Of a stretch of 64,000 nt of DNA, positions 56,001 through 64,000 are shown one piece after another. The DNA is from Norana najaformis. Its lineage: Eukaryota > Annelida > Clitellata > Crassiclitellata > Hormogastridae. Position numbers and translations under genes: made by a program. The notes below the pieces were generated by a model. That model made no database searches. It was not told where the DNA came from and was given only the letters and a program-made list of their open reading frames with translations. The stretch covers positions 30,890,005-30,954,004 of the forward strand of contig OZ029917.1 in the NCBI GenBank assembly GCA_964023275.1, read 5' to 3'. The first letter of the stretch is position 1, and every line of letters begins with the position of its first letter.

Positions 56001-56159
56001 GTAAGAATCATTGGGGTCAGTGCAAGATGGGTGGATTCGTAATAGCGTTGCAGTGTTGTGTTGCTGTTGTGCTCATTCTTTGCTCATTGTGCTCCTGTCA
56101 ATTTCACAGTAGTCTTGGAGTCCATGCAACCATTCTTTGAACGTTGGCTTCACAGTCTT

Positions 56160-56300
56160 CTGCATTATAGAAATAATTATAATAGTATTGGTAACAATAA
56201 TTAATGTTAAACAGTAATTAGAATTGAATAACAATGCTTTCAGTTATGTAGTGCCATATCAAGAGTAGAGAAAAAGGTGCTTTATGTTGCAGTCGTAATA
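56160..56300 (-). repeat. LINE-like tail, minus orientation, weak
   Basis: ATAATTATAATAGTATTGGT then TTTCAGTTATGTAGTGCC and AAAAGGTGCTTTATG has the shape of an inverted L2-like 3' tail. Weak match only. Confidence 0.25.
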
Positions 56301-56465
56301 ATAATCAAATGAAATCATGAAATCAAATGTCGATAGCTGCAGTTTGTCAGTATCAAATAATGATGCATAGAATTTATAGCAGTGAACTTTGTGGCAGTGA
56401 TTTGTGTGAATGGACAACTGAACTGGAAAGGATGACATTTCTTTTCTGGCTTTTCTTTTAAATAG

Positions 56466-56506
56466 GTCACTTACCACGAAGACGTCGACAGTCCAGCCGA
56501 ACCAGA
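56466..56506 (+). CDS. Magi: Probable MAGI micro-exon: basic linker after PDZ2
   Basis: 41 bases, acceptor TTTTAAATAG and donor CCAGA|GTAAGT. With one carried G it reads GHLPRRRRQSSRTR and ends on a full codon, which fits the next exon (starts at phase 0). Vertebrate MAGI has a basic Ser-rich linker at this point (GLPVPKKSPK), so position and character agree. Short length keeps confidence moderate. Confidence 0.65.
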
Positions 56507-56600
56507 GTAAGTGGTGGTGTGGTGGTGTTGGTGGTGATGGTATGGTGTAGGTGGTGTAGTGGTGGTGTTGTAATTGTAATTGTAATCTGACATTTATAAA
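56507..56600. repeat. (GGTGGTGTGGT)n run next to a LINE-tail remnant
   Basis: G/T-rich run of GGTGGTGTGGTGGTGTTGG type starting at the donor of the 56466 exon, then TGTAATTGTAATTGTAATC and TTTATAAAGCGCC (56567-56604), the reverse complement of an L2-like tail as at 40655-40684. Confidence 0.65.
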
Positions 56601-56848
56601 GCGCCACTTCATCACAGGGTGTTGTAATGCTCATGATGATGTGGAGGGGAGAGGATGAGCCATGACAGTAATTATGGTATTACTGAAAGTTATGCAGAAA
56701 TAAATGCTTCGTAAGTAACAGTAAATGTGAAAAACTGAATAGCGAGAGACATTTTCATGGTAACATAATTTCTGATCCATCAGTTACAGCTAATCTTCAG
56801 TCTTTTTGTTCCTCCTTTATTCATAAGAGACTGAATTGTTGGTTTTAG

Positions 56849-56903
56849 GCACCAAAAGAAGATTCTGCTTCCAATTCTGTTGTCAACACATTTCCAACTG
56901 AAG
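56849..56903 (+). CDS. Magi: Probable small MAGI exon: polar linker
   Basis: 55 bases, acceptor TTGGTTTTAG and donor TGAAG|GTACAT. Phase 0 in, one base out: APKEDSASNSVVNTFPTE. The phase fits both the preceding 41-base exon and the following exon at 60756. No conserved domain; support is from splice sites and phase. Confidence 0.6.
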
Positions 56904-57700
56904 GTACATGTGTCTTTTTTATCCATTGTTTCTAAGTGAGTTGGACTTCCTTTAATGCTGCATAAACTTACTTGGCTAGTCAAAAGCCATCGAGCTGTTT
57001 GCAGACTGGGATAGAGCTAGAAATGTTCCTTAGGAGAATCAAACCACTTCACTCACTGTATCCTATTATTTGTTTAATCAATAATTGATTTGAATAATAA
57101 CATTTCCACAACTGTTCATGTGATGTTGGTGAGATGCCCAGCTTTCAAACAGGATGTTATGTGCACTCAGGTACTACTACTACTAATAATAATGATAATA
57201 ATAAGAAAATAATAAGAAAATTTTAAAAAATAATAATGACATCTCCATCTGTGTCCATTGCCACATGCCATTGCATGCAGAAGCATATATTTGGATTGCT
57301 GCAAAAACTGAGACAAAATTTGATTTTTCAGAGTTCTATCAATTTTTTTCTTGAACGCTCATTTCTACCTTGAGTAATAATAATTATAACTTTTTTGTAT
57401 GAGTTTTGGAGAATAATATGGAAGGATGCTTGTATTCCAAAATTGGGTGAATTATTTTGTCAATAGAAGTCATGTGCACTCAAATTCAGAATGGGTATTA
57501 AACAGGCTGTCTTTGATTTTGAGCATAAAATTCATGATAAGTTATGTGAGCATTTTCTTAGCAAGGACCCTTCTTAATTTTGGAAATGCTGGAATCATGA
57601 ATTCCATCGATCTTTGGTATCAAATAATACAGTCACTGTCAATGATGTCCATGACGATTTTGGTATTGTTACTGAATTTGTAGACTATTTTGCATCTGTT
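56904..57700. other. Intronic sequence
   Basis: Imperfect ATA/AAT repeats at 57172-57235. A faint reverse-transcriptase-like trace (57420-57690) may belong to the LINE below. Confidence 0.45.
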
Positions 57701-58140
57701 TAATACCCCCCAAAGACCTACCTGCACCTCACCGTGGTGGGGGGTGAAACAGCTAAGTAAGGGACTGCTCGGTGAGGCTATGCCATCAGTGGTGAAGGCT
57801 TTGGCTGAAGGACCATCTAGGGCGATACGCGAGGTGGACAGGCTCACCGAGAACCCCGAAAACGGCTGGCTAACGCAGGAGGCAGGTGTTGGAAGGACAC
57901 CTGAGGGCGAAAGAAGTCTGCAAGTCTGCAAAATGACCCACCGGCCTCCTTACCCTGCCAGGAGAGGAGTGGTCACCACCTGGCATAGGACCAAGAAACC
58001 TCAAAATGAATACGTAACATAAGGGAGGATCTGAAGGCATGGAACATGGATATGAGAGAAGCGGTGGACAAAACCAGAGACAGAAGTGCCTGGAGATGAC
58101 AAGTTGAGGCCTCATCGTTGGCCTGACGGAAGAGAATAAA
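57701..58140 (+). repeat. GC-rich interspersed repeat, possible non-LTR element end
   Basis: Sharp border of GC-rich sequence in an AT-rich intron: CACCTCACCGTGGTGGGGGG, then GGAGTGGTCACCACCTGGCA, ending in AATAAAAGAAGAAAAGAATA. The end carries a trace RSAWR...VEASSLA in several frames, like LINE ORF ends. It is inserted within a LINE reverse-transcriptase remnant. Family not identified. Confidence 0.4.
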
Positions 58141-58284
58141 AGAAGAAAAGAATACTCATCTGCTTATGAAAGTGTCACTGTAGATGAATTTAAAGTCATT
58201 TGAAATGAATGTTAAGGTTGAGTCATGGTATAATATTAGTGTTTAATGCTTTGTAAACATAGAGATCATTGATAAATGCATACA

Positions 58285-59120
58285 TGATTTGAAACTCGGT
58301 AAAGCAGGTGGCTCATGATGTTATGCCAGAGGATTTCTATAATAATAATAATAATAATAATAATAAGACAATTTATATAGCGCTGTAGCACAGCCGAGGC
58401 TGAAGAAAAGGGCGCTGTACATGAGTTCAATCTCGTTAGTTAACGTTAAAATGGGCAATTTGAGTCATGAAGCAATAACTCTTATAACTGTTATTTCTAA
58501 ATTATTTGAATGCATTGTTTGCAGTATATGTGAAAATTGAGACTGATGAAGTCCAGTTTGGTTTCAAACGGGGCATGGGATATGCCAGTGCAATTCTGAG
58601 ATGCGCTCATCAATTGATTACGATGTTGAAAGGGGCAGCACTGTGTTTGTAGCAGCCCTTGATATCAGTAACGCATACGATACTGTAAATCATTACAAGC
58701 TGTATTCCAACCCCTTAAAGTCTAGTTGCCCCTTATGGGTGCTTGATTGGTTACTTGTTATATTGAGCTATCATTTGCCATGTGTTGGAATGGTAGTATG
58801 TCAGAGTTGTTTGCATTAAGGAGTGGTGTGCGGCAGCAGAGTTCTCTGTCCCCTTAGTGGTTTAATGTCTTTGTGAATAAATTCGTTGTTGATACTAGCG
58901 AAGTGAGTTTAGGTTGTTTTATCAACAAGTCTTGGATTGGTTGCATAACGATTTTGTAATCCTACTTTGGGCCTCATTAGTTAGGCTTCAGGCCCTACTT
59001 GAAAAATGCCAAAATGTTGGCAGTCAGTTATGCCTTTTCATTTAATTCTGCCAAATCCTGATGCCTAGCAATTGGTCCATGATAGAAGACCTCTTTGTCT
59101 CATATATGTTTTTATGCCAA
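58285..59120 (+). pseudogene. Dead LINE reverse transcriptase, interrupted by a repeat tail
   Basis: Translation in changing frames: KLGKAGGS (58293), then after an inserted AAT repeat, HEAITLITVISKLFECIV (58467), VQFGFKRGMGYASAILRCAH (58554), RGSTVFVAALDISNAYDTVN (58631, containing the A-motif Asp), and RSGVRQQSSLSP-like traces at 58820-58850. These follow the order of reverse-transcriptase motifs in Jockey/CR1/Rex-like LINEs. Frameshifts and stops throughout. Confidence 0.7.
58341..58440 (-). repeat. (AAT)n tail plus inverted LINE/SINE end inside the LINE
   Basis: ATAATAATAATAATAATAAT followed by AATTTATATAGCGCTGTAGC is the reverse complement of an element ending in GCGCTNTATAAATT(ATT)n. 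It interrupts the LINE coding trace between KLGKAGGS and HEAITLI. Confidence 0.65.
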
Positions 59121-59400
59121 AAAAGGTGTCATGGACCACTCAGGTGAAGTATGTGGGCATAATTTTTCTATCTTAAATAATGCAGCTTCATTTACAGAAG
59201 GCATATAGTCTCCCGATCTTACAATACAGCTAAGTCGCAGAAGGTTTACTCTGTTGATTTATCTTAATATGTGTTGGAACAGTGCTTACCGTAAAGTGTT
59301 TGGATTTCATTACTGGAGTCAGTAAGAGTCTGTTGCAAGTTTAGGCAGTATGGACTTCATGTCTCTAAGATATTTTGCTTTGCTAAAATTTCTTAAAGTT

Positions 59401-59546
59401 GTCTTAGCTTTATGTAACATCAATCTTAGCTTTTTCTTGTCTTAGCTTTATGTAACATCAATCTTAGTTTTATCTTGTCTTAGCTTTATGTAACATCTGT
59501 CTTAGCTTTATCTTGTCTTAGCATTATGTAACATCAATCTTAGGTT
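59401..59546. repeat. 38-bp minisatellite, 3.8 copies
   Basis: Unit GTCTTAGCTTTATGTAACAT plus CAATCTTAGCTTTATCTT; starts at 59401, 59439, 59477 and 59515 with exact 38-bp spacing and few differences. Low divergence suggests recent expansion. Confidence 0.92.
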
Positions 59547-60755
59547 GTTTATTTTGATGTATAATTATAAGAATGAATATAATTCTTTAGTTAGTAGATG
59601 TGATGTCTGGCAGTGTTTTATACCATCTGAACACTTTTTATTATGAGTACATTGGTGCTACTGTAGGAGTAGAGTATATCAGTAATGGGATTTGCATTAA
59701 ATGCACTCATTCAGTTATATACTGAAATATTTAATGTGCACACTGCAATCAAATCACCTTTAACACCAGTTAATCTATGCACTCGTTGTCAGGCCTATTC
59801 AAAGCTTCACAGATTTACTCGACTCTGACGTTGATCACAGTCTTTCACATGTAAGCTGGCCATAATTTAGTCAGTTTCAGCTCAGAACAGTGACTTCTTC
59901 TGAATTGCATAGTTGCGCTATTGAACTATCACAGTTTGCATTCGACTTTTCCTCCAAGGCTATGCACACTTTGACTGGATTAACTCAAATCATTTGATAC
60001 CATGATGACACAGGCAGCATGATCAATCATCTGATATCTTTACAGCCATCTTTCTATCGATTGAACTGTCAGTCTCAGAGTTCTTTCTTGATCAATCCAG
60101 AATTAACAGATGACTATTCAAACAACATCCACGACCTTGACAGATGAAGGAATTGCGTTGCACTCTGACACACCTTATTAAAGTTGTCTGCCTTCCAGCA
60201 AATAACTCAGAGTCAACCATTATTTTCAAATTACTTCCATGACTGCCTGCTTTCCATGTAGTTTCTGAAGCACAGTGAATAGCTCCCTAATGCCTAGCAT
60301 TAATAATTTTGTGCCCTATGATGCTGGCACAATTTTATTCACATATATGTATATATTGATGCAGGCCAGTGTATATCTACACCTACCTATCTACAGTTAA
60401 CCTAGCCTCATCTATTCCATATACAAATCAGCTAACACCTCTAGTGTAGATAAAATGTGAGTACAGGGAGAATTGCTACAATAGACTGTGTGTCTGTCTG
60501 GGACAGTGTGTTTGCTTATTAGATTGCCTCACAATTCGAGGCGGCATGTACTGCTACCTTGGCTGTGAGGCAGCAGTACACATGGCTTAGTGCTCTTAAA
60601 GAACCACTCAGAAGCATTATTAAACATACTGCTATCTAACTGTTCTAAATGTCTGTGACTTAAAGTAGGTTGAAATTGTATGCTGAGCAGAGTCAAATAA
60701 AACAGTACAGGTATGTAGCAAAAGACCGTTGACTATTTTCTTCCTGTTTTTCTAG
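59547..60755. other. Intronic sequence
   Basis: Nothing recognised; AT-rich, no transposon or coding signal. Confidence 0.5.
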
Positions 60756-61420
60756 CTTCAGTGACTGAAAACTGGGATGAGGCCAACAGAAGTAACTCTG
60801 AGTCCTTACTATGTCTTGCTCAGACAACTGATCTGGTAACAAACAACGGGATTTCCGTGCTGCCACATTCTCTTCTTCACCGACCTATAAGAAGTCCTTG
60901 TCACAGTGAACGAAGCTGTGACTCGGCTGCAGACAAGCAAATTAAGAAGGCAGCTGGTGCTGGTGGTAGTTCTGAGAATGTTTTGCTGGCCAACCAGTGC
61001 ATCAGCGGTACACCTGACTTCATTCCTGCATCTGCATTTCACAATCCACTCGAAGATGTTAAACATGACCTTGTTTCTGGAAACTATTTGCCGGTCGACA
61101 AGAAACGCAGTGCCGAATGTGCACCTCTTGTCCGCAGTCCGTTTGTAGTGCATAGTTCAAAGAAAAGAAGTCCATTTTCTGGTGATCCTAATTGTGCTGG
61201 TTGTAAAGTGGAGTTTGGTGATCCTCTGACGAATGAAGCAACACAGATGAGAAACTTTGATGGTCCAACAACAAGGACTTCAGAGTTCTCGGGAGCTGTG
61301 GTCTCTTCTGGCGCTCATCCTGCTTTGTTGCAGGATGGTGTCCGACTGACAGTACGGCTGGAGAGGAAAGAGTCAGGATTTGGGATTCGCATTGTTGGTG
61401 GCATTGAAGAAGGATCTCAG
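60756..61420 (+). CDS. Magi: MAGI exon: long polar linker and start of PDZ3
   Basis: 665 bases, acceptor TTTTTCTAG and donor TCTCAG|GTGAGT. With one carried G it reads ASVTENWDEANRSNSESL and runs open for about 195 residues of Ser/Asn/His-rich linker (HSERSCDSAADKQIKK; VVHSSKKRSPF), probably disordered. It ends with the start of PDZ3: VRLTVRLERKESGFGIRIVG then GIEEGSQ. The carboxylate loop is GFGI. This is the PDZ that in vertebrate MAGI binds beta-catenin-type tails. The exon ends at a codon boundary. Confidence 0.9.
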
Positions 61421-62210
61421 GTGAGTTACAGTTGCTCTCTAGTGCAGTCTCATGTTTATGTTAAAATGCTGTTGATATGTGATGCAGATGTGCATTTGGC
61501 TGATTAATCACTAGTAACAATAATCTGTAACATTGACACTGAATGAGACAACAGAAGTGTTTTGTGCAAGTGGATTTGATGGTAAATTGGTAGTGTTTGT
61601 TTTGAACACCATGAATTCTTTGCTTTCAGTATACAGTATATATATATATGCAGGTATGTATACATACATGCATACATATATCTATATAATGAAAGCAGAG
61701 TGTTGCCTGAATTCCGCCACTGTCCCACACGTGCATAATTGCCAATGGAAAATTTGTAGTTTATTTATCATCTTAATTAATGACTAACTTAATAATGTAG
61801 GACGAATGCTGGATCCATAACTCTAACTGCTTTAGTAAGGGCACGTGTAATGTCATAATTTTGCACTTGTGGCATGCAAAGGGTTAAACGCTTGGCCATT
61901 GGTAACTTGCTGCATGTATTGAAGCTGTGCACTTAAGTTCTGGGATCTTCAGTCCACTGCACAGGGGAATGACCTCATTGTACCTTGATGAAAATGGGAG
62001 CTTTTGGAGATGTGCCATGTCTCTTATGCCTATTACGTGGATGCATAATCACATGAGACCCATGTACTGCATAAATTGGAGAAGTTTAGCCCAAGTTGAT
62101 GTTCAGACCCAGGTGCACTTGCGATTTGCCCATCACATTTAACCCTCAGTTGATGTCGGTTGAGTTGGTTGTTACACAGAGATGCACTGATTGCCTTGAA
62201 TGTTGCCTAG
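61421..62210. other. Intron with TATA/CATA microsatellite
   Basis: (TA/CATA)n run at 61637-61686. ORFs around it are artefacts. Nothing else recognised. Confidence 0.6.
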
Positions 62211-62391
62211 GTCGCCATAGGATACATTGTGCCTGGCGGAGCTGCAGATGCCGAGGGGCGTCTTGAAGTGGGAGATGAGATCCTGGCAGTGAATCAGCAA
62301 AGTGTCGTTAGAGCTTCTCATCGTCAGGTCGTCTCACTCATGAGTCAGTGTGCCCGACTTGGATTTGTCATTCTTGACGTGTGGAAGCGTG
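62211..62391 (+). CDS. Magi: MAGI exon: remainder of PDZ3
   Basis: 181 bases, acceptor GTTGCCTAG and donor GCGTG|GTATGT, phase 0 in and one base out. It reads VAIGYIVPGGAADAEGRLEV, GDEILAVNQQSVVRASHRQV and VSLMSQCARLGFVILDVWKR, matching human MAGI PDZ3 (IYIGHIVPLGAADTDGRL...GDEL). The alpha-B His (SHRQVV) expected for class I ligand binding is present. Confidence 0.95.
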
Positions 62392-62775
62392 GTATGTCAT
62401 GTCTGCCATTTGGTTTCTTCAATTCCCATAATTCAGCACTTGCTTTTCTATTTCCTTTATTTCATTACGTATAAAACAGTTCTCAGAGGAAAGAGTTTCT
62501 ATGAGTACACGACCATGAGGCAACTGAAGCAGAGTTGCAACATGTATGTGGCCATTGATTTTCCTCCATCTCAGATGTCTCGTATGAAAGCGATCATCTT
62601 GCCTCAGCCATTAAACTAGAAATCTGGGTGTATTTTTGATTCACTGACATTCCGCAAAGAGACGAAGATTGTTGCCTAGACTTCAGTCAGTTGAAGTTAT
62701 GGTATTTAACCATTAAAAGATCTTCAGAATTATCTGCTGAAAGTGATTCGCTGTGGACTGTGCTTGTCTTTGCAG

Positions 62776-62907
62776 AGAGTCCTGTGCTTCGGAAGATGAT
62801 TTCAGGTCAGACTAAGAATCTCTTCGACGTCACTCTGACACGAAAAGAGGGCGAAGGATTTGGTTTCGTCATCGTCTCGTCAGTCACTAAAGCGGGATCC
62901 ATTGTTG
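62776..62907 (+). CDS. Magi: MAGI exon: start of PDZ4
   Basis: 132 bases, acceptor CTTTGCAG and donor GTTG|GTAAAT, one base in and one out. It reads ESPVLRKMISGQTKNLFDVT then [20 protein letters not shown] and GSIV. It matches PDZ4 of MAGI (human [20 protein letters not shown]), loop GFGF. The rest of PDZ4 should follow with a GRIIEGSPADR-like exon, which is not in the remaining 1.1 kb, so the gene runs on past the window. Confidence 0.95.
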
Positions 62908-64000
62908 GTAAATTCATCAAGGGTTTCGATATTTCATCAACTGACATATACCAAAAGAGAATTTTAAACTAAAAATTAAATTTCAGAACTGAAGAGTAAT
63001 GCACTAAAAGCAAATGTTAAGGCTAATATGCCACATAGTGAAACATGAGCTGTTGACTAGGCAGAGAAACTTAACCTGGTCAATGTCTGAAGTTCTGTGG
63101 CTGAAACAGAACTACAACCAGTGTACTTTATGTGGATCGTCAGACAGATAAATCAGTGGACCAGTTTTCTGAACATTGGCCTCTTTGTATCAGGATTCAT
63201 TCTTCATTCATTAACAGAATTCAACATACCTGCTTAGAATCCTTACCAGCCCAGCCCACCAACCCTGGCCAAAGGAGGAAAGGTCATTCCAGGTGGATTG
63301 CCCAACCACTGAAAACGCAGTGTGTTTCATTATGGAGGTGCATGTGAAGACTGCAACCAGTTCTTCCCTGGTCAGTGGAGCAGATGGATTTGCAGCCAGC
63401 CAGATCTGAAGCAGAATTTCTGCCCAGTTAGTCAGTCAGATTGGGCCCTTAGCTGGCCGCACCGTGCCACTTGGTGTCCACCCAGGGGCCTCTGTGGGCT
63501 CAACAGATGTGCATACCACGCTGTGTGTAGCAGGCACAATAGTCATCTTGTATAGCCAGATCCACGTCAAAATCTCAGAGATTTTGTGCTGTGGGATAGA
63601 TAGGCAGCCAGTGAATGACATTTAATCAGAAGCAGTTTGGAAATACGGACAAGAAGAGTAGCAGCTGCCCAGTTCACAGGACGGGAAGACAGATATTCGT
63701 AGATGGCACTACAGTAACTACGATCCTAACGAAGGCACAGATAAGGCTGATTGCAGCTGTGAGTGTACGGCATGAAACATTAACTGCAATTGGCAGAGCA
63801 GCTAGAGAGTGATGTTTGAGGTATTGTCTTCTTTGTATTACATTTATAAACGTGTTCCCAAGAGGCTGCACAGAAGAAGAAAAGATGAGATCATAGGGAA
63901 GTCAGTGGCCATAGAAAGGGAATATACTTTTATCAGTTGCTGTTGATAATTATCTGTCCAGATGAATTGCACAGTGGATGCACTGAGACCAAATATGTAC
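62908..64000. other. Intron, with a possible retroelement fragment
   Basis: 63290-63660 has a longer coding-like trace in changing frames (SLVSGADGFAASQI, IGPLAGRTVPLGVHPGAS, SEILCCGIDRQP) that faintly resembles the protease region of LTR retroelement polyproteins, but no D-T/S-G motif is certain. No MAGI exon recognised. Confidence 0.3.

Noticed and set aside
56001..56140. Extension of the PDZ2 ORF with a hydrophobic C-terminus
   Set aside because: Intron read-through after AGGAG|GTAAGA; the hydrophobic run is not a membrane segment of MAGI.
57690..58022. 110-codon + strand ORF in the GC-rich patch
   Set aside because: It lies in an interspersed repeat and has no domain; the minus-strand ORFs of similar size here show that the openness is compositional.

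Overview
This window is animal nuclear DNA: AT-rich, with long introns and many repeats. The only host gene I can assemble with confidence is a MAGI-type scaffold (membrane-associated guanylate kinase, inverted order, with GK, WW and PDZ domains) on the + strand. Twelve exons with GT/AG borders were placed between 18279 and 62907. Their reading-frame phases agree at every join except one. They encode, in order, the end of the guanylate-kinase-like domain, an acidic linker, the second WW domain, PDZ1, PDZ2, a long linker, PDZ3 and the start of PDZ4. The first exons (N-terminal PDZ and start of GK) and the last exons (rest of PDZ4 and PDZ5) were not found and probably lie outside the window. The exon for the first WW domain was also not found, and the phase break between 23645 and 43483 shows that at least one exon is missing there.

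Organism: an invertebrate metazoan. The repeat mix (tRNA-headed SINEs, L2/CR1-like LINE tails ending in TACAAT or GAT tracts, pogo/Tigger, hAT and possibly piggyBac transposons, Gypsy-like gag) and intron lengths of 0.3-20 kb would suit a marine spiralian such as a mollusc. That placement is inference; no marker gene fixes it.

Layout. 1-1483: decayed pogo/Tigger transposon. 2339-4755: SINE-like repeat next to an inverted-repeat unit that carries a 550-codon ORF broken by one in-frame TGA, with its own TATA/CRE promoter. 4950-6545: LTR-retroelement gag remnant (minus strand) that seems to contain an inverted copy of its own terminal repeat. 7450-7963: LINE tail. 10137-13351: a 3.2 kb interval bounded by perfect 51-bp inverted repeats. 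15345-15905: SINE plus LINE. 16966-18055: hAT. 18279-23645: first two MAGI exons, separated by nested pogo elements, LINE/SINE debris and a 32-bp minisatellite lying against a splice acceptor. 23646-43482: a 20-kb interval with L2 LINEs, a 583-bp pogo-type MITE, minisatellites, a CpG-rich promoter-like island, an 8-bp-TSD hAT element and a 375-bp satellite with a nested LINE. 43483-62907: the remaining ten exons, interrupted by a second hAT of the same family, a TA microsatellite, a degenerate 'tatgggc' satellite, a TA-flanked pogo element and a dead LINE reverse transcriptase. 62908-64000: intron.

The protein would be a multi-PDZ scaffold at cell junctions or synapses; nothing else in the window looks functionally linked to it. 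Most other ORFs are transposon debris or chance.
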